Assembly: GCA_003510215.1 (NCBI GenBank)
Contig: DOKQ01000156.1
Coordinates: forward strand, 1 to 12,875
DNA: 12,875 bases
Origin: Erysipelotrichaceae bacterium
GTDB taxonomy: Bacteria > Bacillota_I > Bacilli_A > Erysipelotrichales > Erysipelotrichaceae
Direction: 5' to 3'
The position numbers and the translations under genes were made by a program. Below, piece by piece: positions 1 through 6,547 of the stretch. Every line of letters starts with the position of its first letter. The first letter of the stretch is position 1. The notes beneath the pieces were generated by a model. It was not told where the DNA came from. It saw only the letters and a program-made list of their open reading frames with translations, and did no database searches.

Positions 1-77
1 GCATTCAATTCAATTGCGTTCATCTGACAGAAGTAATCCAAAAACTCTTTAGCGTGTTCTTGTTCTTCTTGACCCAT
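1..77 (-). pseudogene. Ferritin-like fragment (5'-truncated, runs off the window)
   Basis: Read on the minus strand from position 77 to the window edge, one frame is fully open and encodes MGQEEQEHAKEFLDYF followed by CQMNAIELN. The QEExEHAxxFxDY pattern matches the helix carrying the conserved Glu-Glu-x-x-His iron ligands of bacterial ferritins, and the next residues resemble the short loop that leads to the conserved 'L-x-A-I' stretch. About 50 N-terminal ferritin residues should precede it. Instead, the upstream DNA is the cohesin/beta-sandwich gene in another frame, and a stop (TAA at 87-89) lies just upstream in the ferritin frame. The rest of the ferritin would lie before position 1. 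No ferritin start or ribosome binding site is visible. It is either a truncated pseudogene made by recombination or a sign of an assembly chimera. The identification rests on about 25 residues. Confidence 0.55.
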
Positions 78-1026
78 TTTCTGCAGTTACCACGACTGAA
101 AAACGATTCTCATAGACGTTGATTGTTTTTGCACCTGTTCCACTGACGGAAGATTTACTATCCTCCACACTAGCACCGATGGTAACAGATGTCACATCAT
201 TCTCTACAATAACTGTATAGGAGTTTGTGGTTCGATTAAAATTAAGTGTTCCTGATGATACGGTTAAACTCGATAGATAATTGTTTGTACTACGTGGATC
301 ATTACGGGTTATGTTGATGGTGTAATCTTTCTTAGCACCACTCTCAGCCGTCACAGTAACTTTAAACGAGTTTGCACCATATGACAAGTTCTTTGTACCC
401 GTTCCACTTACTGTAGCCTTTGCGTCCTGTGCAGTGGCTCCAATACTGATGGATGAAGCATTGGTACTCCCCAGATTATACGTCACTGTACCCGCACTAA
501 AACCACTCACAGACGTTCCATCCACAGTCAGAGCTGATAAATTGTTATTGGTGGACTTGGGAACAGCGATGTTAACTTTTATTGAACTTTGGATTCCGGT
601 TCCTTCAACAAATGTATCACCAGACTTTGTTGTCACCTCAATGTCTGATATTGTTATAGTTACCGATTCACCAGGTTTAAGTGTAGTTGCTTTAAAAGTT
701 ACAGAAGCAAACTGAACATTGCCAGATTTAGGACTTGTAGTTGAAACAGTGACACTAGAACCTACTCTAATGTCTTCACCACTTAATAGATTTTTTGCAG
801 AAACATACTCAACACCATTTCCATAGTTTAGACTTGCCCTTACCCCATATAAATTTGAGACATTATTTATTGCAAATACAACTGTAAATGTTTGATTTTG
901 GTTAATTGTTAAACTTCCACTAGTACTTCCATTAATTGATGATTGGTAAGACGTATTTGCTAACGCTAAAGTTCCTGAGTTAAGTACTAGGACTATAAAT
1001 ATTATAAACGAAATAATTTTTTTCAT
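49..1026 (-). CDS. Secreted cohesin-domain protein with cadherin-like beta-sandwich repeats (3' end truncated)
   Basis: The predicted protein has 325 residues. The ATG at 1026 is chosen because AGAGGTG sits just upstream; a TTG at 1047 has no such site. Residues 1-23 form a signal peptide (MKKIISF start, hydrophobic core, cleavage near ALA). Residues about 25-155 resemble a cohesin domain, with the NLYGVRASLNYG strand and alternating Ser/Thr/Val strands. Two cadherin-like beta-sandwich repeats follow at about 162-241 and 250-321; each starts L-S-x-L-T-V, carries a VSGTG(T/A)K turn and has TAE(S/N)G near its end. Repeat 1 finishes DYTINITR, but repeat 2 breaks off at SRRTRTR and stops, so the last strand and any surface anchor are missing. 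The start lies 10 bases after the dockerin-glucosaminidase stop, so the two are probably co-transcribed and the cohesin may bind that dockerin. The function as a surface scaffold is inferred. Confidence 0.8.
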   Translation of the reverse strand: MKKIISFIIFIVLVLNSGTLALANTSYQSSINGSTSGSLTINQNQTFTVVFAINNVSNLYGVRASLNYGNGVEYVSAKNLLSGEDIRVGSSVTVSTTSPKSGNVQFASVTFKATTLKPGESVTITISDIEVTTKSGDTFVEGTGIQSSIKVNIAVPKSTNNNLSALTVDGTSVSGFSAGTVTYNLGSTNASSISIGATAQDAKATVSGTGTKNLSYGANSFKVTVTAESGAKKDYTINITRNDPRSTNNYLSSLTVSSGTLNFNRTTNSYTVIVENDVTSVTIGASVEDSKSSVSGTGAKTINVYENRFSVVVTAENGSRRTRTR

Positions 1027-1039
1027 GGGTGCACCTCTA

Positions 1040-3469
1040 ATTCTCAATCCCTGATAGTAGAAGATGTAGAATCACTAAATCAGTTACTGTTATTCTATTG
1101 TCGTCATTCATATCAGAGTTTAATAATTTATACTTGTTAATATCTTCTAGTCCAGATAGTGCTAAATGTAAGATTACCATATCTGTAATTGTAATTCTTC
1201 CATCCCCATTCACATCACCCTTGAGAATAACTGGTTCCGGCTCTGGTTCTGGTTCAGGTTCGGGATCAGGATTTGTCACAGGATCAGTATCGTTACTGTC
1301 TGTTGCTGTTATGATCAATTGGATGGATTGATTCTCCAACTTTTTAAACTCATAGCTGCGTTTGTTAAATACACTGAGGGTAGGTAAAGTTTTAGAGGTT
1401 GTTAGAGGGTATGCAAACACCGTGGGTTGAGCCAATGTATTTGCTACTCCTTCCATCGATAAGGTGTAGGTACCTACCGGTAAAGAGGTCAAATCTATAT
1501 TTGATGCCTGATAAGTCGCGCCATCATACTCAAATTGACCGCTACCAAAGTTTGTCGTTAATGAAGGGTTAATCAATCCCTGTGAAAGTGAATATGATTT
1601 TGCAATCTGGTTATTTGTGGATACAAGAAGCTTGAAAGACACATTGGTTGTATAAGGGATTGAAACCCCTGGTTTAATACCATATCCATTAAATGTTAGT
1701 TTACCGGAAGATATAACCATTGCATCCGTATCTGAAATAACCGGTTTTTCAAATTCCTTGGCATTATATACCCGAGGAATCTTGTGAATACCATCACCTG
1801 CATAGATAATATTCAATTGATCAGTCTGAATATAACCCACTGAACTGTACCAGGTATACTGTATAAGTTGTCCTGTTGTACGAAGTGGATTATCAATTGC
1901 TAGATGAGAATTTAATCGAATAACGACACCATCAGGAGTGATGGGCTGCGATGACATGATTTGAACCCATTGTTTACCATTCATTGTATGGATTGAATTG
2001 ATTAACATGACGCGCTGTTGTGTTCGCTCCGCAATCGTATGCAACGTCGTGGAGTTTGCATCCATTGTAGGCTTTATATGTGGAACTCGATTATCCTCAA
2101 TGATACCAATTTGATACTTGTTAAAGTCCTGGAAATTATTGTAACGGTCGATACGATACGCCCAACCAGCAATCTTATGACCCCAATATGGATCTGATGC
2201 ATATTTCGTATTCATACCATTATTTTTATTACCAAGGATTACACCAAAGTAACGCCAGTTTTCAACACTAATAAATCCACGCAGATTAATACCTGCATGT
2301 TCATAAATCGATTTCTCAATGCTTTCAAACATATGTGCATCCGAAGGATTACTATCAATGGCACCCCAACCGAATAGATTATTCTTTTCAATAGCAAGAC
2401 GGCTTGTTCCTGCTCCACTTTCATGAATTGCCAAAGCAAACATTAGTAACGAGTTAATTCCATAGATATTCTGAGCACTGACAAACTGACCTCCAACCTC
2501 GTGCATCGCCGTTTGTGTGCTAGATGTTCTTGGGAAGACAGTAGCTTTTTCTGTATATCCTAAAGCTTTCATGTAGTCATCAAGTACTTTACCGTCATAC
2601 AAACTTGCACTACGAACCGGAAGGTATTGGTAATAATTATAATACTGACCCACTTTCTCACCATTCAGGACAGGTTCCTTCATTGCTTTATCATAAAAGA
2701 AATGAATCGAGTCCCAACTGTAATAGGTGCCCACAGGCAGCCATTCAGGAGCTAAACCATAGGTGTAACTTGCGAAACTACCGGTACGGGCGTTCCAGGT
2801 AGCATGAGTGATTTCATTTACTTTATAGGTACTGTTAACAGCTACCCGATATTCATTCATACGGGCTACCACACTTCGTACTGCTTCTTTAGTACCACTT
2901 GTATTATTCTCTTCAGCAAAGGTTCGACCACCAAGACTAATTAACCAGTTCTTCTCAACATAAATCAGTGGAATGATGTCAAGTTGCAATATCTGTGTAA
3001 AGCCCTTAAAGCCACTAATCTCAGTTTGAACCACTCCCCGACCCGTACCGATATCAAACGAAAGGGTATCAACATATGCCATATCAACATATGCTGGGAC
3101 ATAGGTTGTATCGCCCGAGAAATTGTTGTTACGGAAAATATCCATCGTAGAACTATTCGAAGTTGAGGTTCCCGTTCTTTGAGGATAGGAAGTCACGATC
3201 CCACGATTTGTAGCAACAATCTTCAATGGGCTACGCGAAGCATTATGGGTAATCACAAGGTCAGGATATTGAGCCAAAGAGTCATTCATGATTTTTTTAG
3301 CATCGCTTAAGTTCGCGGCACAACCAAGTACTGTCCATTGACCTTCTTGGTTGATCGATTGAATCGAATAATCATTTACCGCACACGTCAAAACCGTCTC
3401 AGCATTTACTGAAACTGGTAAAAATGACATGAAGAGTATCGAGGCCAAGATGGACTTAAGGAATTTCAT
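1040..3469 (-). CDS. Secreted GH73-type endo-beta-N-acetylglucosaminidase with C-terminal dockerin
   Basis: The predicted mature enzyme should cleave the GlcNAc-MurNAc glycan backbone of peptidoglycan outside the cell. The coordinates given exclude the stop codon (TAG at 1037-1039). The protein has 810 residues; the ATG at 3469 is preferred because GAGGTG lies 7 bases upstream, whereas a TTG at 3484 has no site. A signal peptide covers residues 1-23 (ends VNA). The GH73/glucosaminidase domain has its probable catalytic Glu350 in LAIHESGAGTS, followed by NNLFGWGA and YASDPYWGHKIAG, typical of this family. Downstream lie an SH3-like stretch, a beta-rich domain, an acidic (Glu-Pro)n linker, and at about 750-810 two dockerin calcium loops: DVNGDGRITITD and DMNDDNRITVTD, each followed by a VILHLxLSG helix. 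The long N-terminal region (24-300) is not assigned. It lies between a membrane-anchored protein gene and a cohesin gene. Confidence 0.88.
1232..1273 (-). repeat. Hexanucleotide-type repeat encoding the Glu-Pro linker
   Basis: On the plus strand this stretch is a degenerate run of GGTTCN/GGNTCN units. On the coding strand it reads as alternating Pro and Glu/Asp codons (PDPEPEPEPEPEP), the flexible linker between the beta-rich region and the dockerin of the glucosaminidase. Such runs can change length by slippage in steps of six bases, which would alter linker length without shifting the frame. Confidence 0.75.
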
Positions 3470-3480
3470 ATACAAACACC

Positions 3481-4428
3481 TCAATCATTCAACGTCAGTG
3501 TAATCCACTGATCCAGATGAAGTAACTTCAATTCAAACTTGCTATTTTGATCAAACAGCACAATATCATTGGCATATAAGTCGAAAAACACATATCCGCT
3601 GGTGAATCCTGTAATCTCTTCCTGCATTAAATTCACATACTCTTCAACTTGCATACTTTTCTCAAACGCATATGATGTCTGATTATCATTTAATAATGTG
3701 TATCTTGCACTTTCAATCTGAATCATTTGTGAAGAAAGTGATTCAATCATCAGTCGAACTGCGAAAATCCGTGCAGTAGAAGGAAATGAAGCTTCAACAA
3801 CTTCACCATTGGCAAGAGTATTCATTACTGTATATCCTGTTACATCTGCAAAGGAAACCACCTCAATGCGATAAGTAGCATCATCTGTAAATACATGTTC
3901 ATCAGGTTTATAGCCAAGCATCTCTTTAGTACCATTAGCAAAACTTAAATCAAACGATAATGCTGTTTTCGTATTTTTTGCAAAGTAAAGAGTGACACTT
4001 TGAGCATCTTTATTTCGAATCGGAATAAATACATTCACTGCATACAAGTTTGATTCTTTTGGCAACTCAAAATCAACCCTCTGCTCATCCAAAGAGTAGC
4101 CTAAATCAGAAAGTTCTTCCTGTTGGGATAATGTCTGATTTAGATTCAGCTGCTCTGATGTATAGAAATCAGAGAGTGCTGCATCGATGAGTTCATCACT
4201 AGAAAGTTCGATACGAGCAATGATAAACGGAAAAGAGACATCATTAAGTTTGTAGACTGTATAATTATCCAACGTCACTTGGATTTCTGTTTTTGGTTCT
4301 GGATTCGGATTTGGGTTGGGGTTATTGGGTTCTGGAAATAGAGTTCGATAAACCATTGAACCAACCACAAGCAATAAAACCAGCGTTAGAACACTAATGA
4401 CGCCATAAATCTTTCTTTCGTGTTTCAA
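3481..4428 (-). CDS. Membrane-anchored extracytoplasmic protein of unknown function
   Basis: I do not recognise the family. A TTG start at 4428 gives 315 residues (MKHERKIYGV) and is preferred because AGGTGG lies 8 bases upstream; a GTG at 4440 would add four residues but has no ribosome binding site. One transmembrane segment spans about residues 7-27, followed by an Asn-Pro-rich linker (NPNPNPNPEP) and an external region of about 270 residues. There are no cysteines, so no lipobox. The external part seems to hold two related modules: NLYAVNVFIPIRNKDAQSVT resembles IFAVRLMIESLSSQMIQIES, each preceded by a (N/A)TY/Y-V-x-S-F type strand. It starts 12 bases after the AbiEi-like gene and ends 11 bases before the glucosaminidase start, so it is almost certainly in the same transcript. 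A role in assembling or anchoring the secreted pair is a guess. Confidence 0.8.
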   Translation of the reverse strand: MKHERKIYGVISVLTLVLLLVVGSMVYRTLFPEPNNPNPNPNPEPKTEIQVTLDNYTVYKLNDVSFPFIIARIELSSDELIDAALSDFYTSEQLNLNQTLSQQEELSDLGYSLDEQRVDFELPKESNLYAVNVFIPIRNKDAQSVTLYFAKNTKTALSFDLSFANGTKEMLGYKPDEHVFTDDATYRIEVVSFADVTGYTVMNTLANGEVVEASFPSTARIFAVRLMIESLSSQMIQIESARYTLLNDNQTSYAFEKSMQVEEYVNLMQEEITGFTSGYVFFDLYANDIVLFDQNSKFELKLLHLDQWITLTLND

Positions 4429-4440
4429 ATGTTTCACCAC

Positions 4441-5070
4441 CTACGTTATTTTATCACACTTAGTGTGCAATTGCTCGCAACGTAATGTGAAACTTTCAAT
4501 CCAAGGATCAAAGAGAATTTGTACCTTTTTAATCATCCGAAGTTTTATCGCATAGCATATAAGCCGGTCCACATCTTTTAGATCATCAAAAATATAACCT
4601 TGAATGACTCTCTGATAATCCAAAGGGTTCAAAGATTTTCGATGTCGAATCACATCTATAACTGTACGCTCCCGATCGGTTAAACGGAATGTTTTCCCAT
4701 TAAACGTAATCTCCGTAATCCCAAGATCATAGTACTTTACATCCCGATACATCGGACTCAGTGGAAGCCATTCGGTTCGGTATTTAATACGACTTTCATT
4801 CTTGCTTGCAGCTATCATAACTTCCTTAGGGGCATGATAAATATAGCCATACACATAGGCTGCACTCAAGGTACAGAAGCAAGCCTCCGGAAACAAAGTA
4901 AAAGCTGCTTCATGAGCATTTTTAAAACGTGTCGGATTTGCATAAAGACCTCGTTTAACACGAACGATTTGCTCATCTTCAATTAACTGCTGAATCATTT
5001 TGAATGTAAAGCCACGATCCATCAGATAATCGGTTGTAAAAATCGGTTGTTTCAGTAAGTATTCATTCAT
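4441..5070 (-). CDS. AbiEi-family antitoxin-like transcriptional regulator (no toxin partner)
   Basis: The protein has 209 residues. The ATG at 5070 (MNEYLLKQ) is chosen because GGGTGG lies 6 bases upstream and because the farther start at 5127 would sit upstream of the predicted transcription start. Residues 1-45 form a winged-helix domain (FTTDYLMDRGFT, then LIEDEQIVRVKRGLYANP), as in AbiEi antitoxin N-termini. It is followed by the ACFCTLSAAYVYG segment and an LTDRERTVIDVIRH motif typical of AbiEi proteins. In classical AbiE type IV systems the next gene encodes the AbiEii nucleotidyltransferase toxin. Here the following gene encodes an unrelated membrane protein and no nucleotidyltransferase motif is visible. 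The gene is first in the operon with the cohesin and dockerin genes, so it may be a repurposed regulator of its own operon. That role is inferred; the family call is fairly firm. Confidence 0.82.
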   Translation of the reverse strand: MNEYLLKQPIFTTDYLMDRGFTFKMIQQLIEDEQIVRVKRGLYANPTRFKNAHEAAFTLFPEACFCTLSAAYVYGYIYHAPKEVMIAASKNESRIKYRTEWLPLSPMYRDVKYYDLGITEITFNGKTFRLTDRERTVIDVIRHRKSLNPLDYQRVIQGYIFDDLKDVDRLICYAIKLRMIKKVQILFDPWIESFTLRCEQLHTKCDKIT

Positions 5071-5113
5071 AATTAACCACCCACAATTCTTTATATTTGT
5101 GTATACTAAATAT

Positions 5114-5142
5114 ATTATAGATGACATTTACAATTTCTGCAA
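5114..5142 (-). promoter_or_regulatory. Promoter of the AbiEi-like / cohesin-dockerin operon
   Basis: On the minus strand TTGCAG (5142-5137) and a perfect TATAAT (5119-5114) are separated by exactly 17 bases. The expected transcription start is near 5107, about 37 bases before the ATG at 5070. The -35 box lies immediately after the terminator of the preceding DUF4097 gene, so the two units abut with almost no spacing. No other good promoter is visible before the cohesin gene. Confidence 0.75.
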
Positions 5143-5167
5143 CAAAAAACATGGATTTCTCCATGTT
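5141..5167 (-). terminator. Rho-independent terminator after the PadR-DUF4097 unit
   Basis: Read on the minus strand, an 8-bp perfect stem (AACATGGA / TCCATGTT) with a GAAA tetraloop is followed by a T-rich run (TTTTGTT). The stop codon of the DUF4097 gene (5166-5168) overlaps the start of the stem. The T-run touches the -35 box of the next promoter. Confidence 0.85.
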
Positions 5168-6137
5168 ATTTCTTGAATTTGACATCTCCACTGACGGTTG
5201 AGATGGTTATTGAGGCTTCTCCCTGACCAAATTCATAAATACCGGAACCTTCAATCACTTTTTCTACATCCTTCTCATAATACATAATACATCCAGACAT
5301 GGTTTTAAAATTAAGTTTCATGTTTAAATTCTCATGTTTAGTTTTAATCTGAGCATCCCCACTGACCGTGCTTATATTCAAGTCTTTAGTTCCCGGAGTT
5401 TCCAAATCAATATCACCACTGGCCGTATTGATCTTAACACTCTCAGCAAAACCATGGACATGCACATCCCCGCTGGCTGAATTTACCTTAAGGTGTTTAA
5501 CAATGACCTCCTCAAGGTGAAAATCTCCATCTGCATTATTCAACGAAATCCGATCAATCATACTCTTCTTTAAAAATACATCCCCATTAGCCGTAGAAAC
5601 GACCAGCTGATCCAAAATTAGTTCTTCAATTCGGATCTTACCAGACACATGCTTAAGCTCAATAATTTTAACTTTTCCAGGAACCTCAACTATCAACTCA
5701 ATTTGAGTATTTTTACTATTCAAATCAAACATTCGATCAACTCGAATTTCAAAAATATCCTGTTCATGAGTTGTTCTCAACAAATAGAGTGCTCGATCGA
5801 TTAGTTTTCCACCCTTAGTCATTTTGACGTTCACTCGGTCATCCTGACTTTTAACAAGTGTTACATTTGCAATCAAGCCATCGATGTTCAGTTGTCTGAC
5901 TGGTAAAACCTTCTGATTTTCCTTAGCCTCTCCCGTCTTTTCTTCAGGAAATTGACCTAACTCCTGCAAAAGATCTTCAATTGGACCCAATTCGTCGATA
6001 ATCTCCCCTTCCCTTCTACCTTCACTTAACCCTTGTTCGAAGTGCAAACGAATATCATCAAGGATGTCACTTCGTATGGATTCTGTCACAATTTGTAAAC
6101 CTTTTTCTAAACGATCCAAATATTCTTGTTTATTCAT
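5166..6137 (-). CDS. DUF1700/HAAS plus DUF4097 beta-helical protein
   Basis: The ATG at 6137 (MNKQEYLDRL) is chosen for its AAAGGA site 7 bases upstream; it gives 323 residues. Residues 1-62 form a DUF1700/HAAS-type helical domain with the LGPIEDLLQELG signature. Residues about 80-323 are a DUF4097 (YvlB/LiaG-like) beta-helix, seen as repeated turns: STANGDV, NNADGDF, NSASGDV, NTASGDI, STVSGDA and a final STVSGDV, spaced by roughly 20 residues. No signal peptide or transmembrane segment is visible, so cytoplasmic or membrane-peripheral location is likely. The start overlaps the padR stop by 8 bases (ATGAATAA), so the two are translationally coupled. PadR plus DUF1700/DUF4097 pairs are common in Firmicutes and are often tied to envelope-stress responses; the exact function is unknown. 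Confidence 0.88.
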   Translation of the reverse strand: MNKQEYLDRLEKGLQIVTESIRSDILDDIRLHFEQGLSEGRREGEIIDELGPIEDLLQELGQFPEEKTGEAKENQKVLPVRQLNIDGLIANVTLVKSQDDRVNVKMTKGGKLIDRALYLLRTTHEQDIFEIRVDRMFDLNSKNTQIELIVEVPGKVKIIELKHVSGKIRIEELILDQLVVSTANGDVFLKKSMIDRISLNNADGDFHLEEVIVKHLKVNSASGDVHVHGFAESVKINTASGDIDLETPGTKDLNISTVSGDAQIKTKHENLNMKLNFKTMSGCIMYYEKDVEKVIEGSGIYEFGQGEASITISTVSGDVKFKK

Positions 6138-6459
6138 TGTTATTTCCTTTCTCATTTTCAATCAAATGTTCAACCATAAAGACAAAATCAAACCATCCTT
6201 TTTTCATGGAATCATAGTGATCTTTACCAGCATCAGTCAGCCGATAATACTTCCGCGCCGGTCCACCTGCAGTTTCCACAAGATAAGTCTCAAAATAACC
6301 TTCATCCTTTAACCTCTTTAAAATCAAGTAAAGTGTTCCTGTAGCTACATCCATCGACTTGGAAATGGTCTCAGTCAACTGATAACCGTACTGATCCTTT
6401 GACTTCAACTGAGCCAATACGACAAGTTCAAGGACTCCTTTTTTAAATTGTGCATTCAT
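6130..6459 (-). CDS. PadR-family transcriptional repressor
   Basis: This is a 109-residue protein, the usual size for the short PadR subfamily. The ATG at 6459 follows AAGGAGG with a 6-base spacer; an upstream candidate at 6507 falls inside the -35 box and is rejected. The winged-helix domain is clear: LKKGVLEL-type opening (FKKGVLELVVLAQL), YGYQLTETIS, then VATGTLYLILKRLKDEGYFE, and the wing motif GPARKYYRLTDAGK. The last part is the C-terminal dimerisation helix. PadR proteins usually repress their own operon and respond to small molecules or envelope stress. A dyad over its own -35 box (6492-6512) fits autoregulation. The neighbouring MATE pump is a separate transcription unit, upstream and ended by its own terminator, so control of the pump is possible but not shown. 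Confidence 0.92.
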   Translation of the reverse strand: MNAQFKKGVLELVVLAQLKSKDQYGYQLTETISKSMDVATGTLYLILKRLKDEGYFETYLVETAGGPARKYYRLTDAGKDHYDSMKKGWFDFVFMVEHLIENEKGNNNE

Positions 6460-6478
6460 AAGTAGCCTCCTTGAATAT

Positions 6479-6507
6479 AATATATCACTACGTATATAGC
6501 ATTGCAA
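6479..6507 (-). promoter_or_regulatory. padR promoter
   Basis: On the minus strand TTGCAA (6507-6502) and TATATT (6484-6479) are spaced by exactly 17 bases. The transcription start should fall near 6472, which leaves a very short leader that begins almost at the AAGGAGG ribosome binding site. Confidence 0.65.
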
Positions 6508-6512
6508 TATAC
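6492..6512. promoter_or_regulatory. Possible PadR operator overlapping the -35 box
   Basis: The dyad GTATAT-N9-ATATAC is a perfect inverted repeat of 6-base arms over 21 bases, and it encloses the palindromic -35 box TTGCAA. Its size and AT-rich arms resemble operators of PadR-type repressors. Binding here would block RNA polymerase. The assignment is by position and symmetry only. Confidence 0.45.
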
Positions 6513-6514
6513 TA

Positions 6515-6547
6515 ACGAAAAAAATATAGAGAAATTTCTCTATATTT
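6515..6547 (-). terminator. Rho-independent terminator of the MATE gene
   Basis: A perfect 26-base palindrome spans 6522-6547 with arms AAATATAGAGAAA and TTTCTCTATATTT. On the minus strand it is followed by seven T residues. The MATE stop codon (6540-6542) lies inside the stem. It separates the pump from padR. Confidence 0.85.

Noticed and set aside
434..715. Plus-strand open frame of 93 codons opposite the cohesin gene
   Set aside because: It is antisense to a clearly coding region with domain matches, has no ribosome binding site of note and no recognisable motif.
1098..1331. Plus-strand open frame with a Gly-Ser repeat
   Set aside because: The (Gly-Ser)n run is just the complement of the Glu-Pro linker repeat of the dockerin gene.
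2239..2439. Minus-strand frame-shifted open frame inside the GH73 domain
   Set aside because: The main frame there encodes the catalytic HES motif and is continuous, so the other frame is a shadow.
1040..3469. Cellulosomal cellulase or hemicellulase because of the dockerin
   Set aside because: The catalytic domain carries the HES, NLFGWGA and YASDPYWG motifs of GH73 glucosaminidases, which act on peptidoglycan, not cellulose.
5100..5125. Operator dyad around TATACTAAATATATTATAG in the AbiEi-like promoter
   Set aside because: The region is AT-rich and looks symmetric, but the arms do not pair well when aligned, so I do not claim an operator.
4441..5127. Complete AbiE type IV toxin-antitoxin (phage defence) locus
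   Set aside because: Only the antitoxin-like protein is present. The neighbouring gene is a one-pass membrane protein, not a nucleotidyltransferase.
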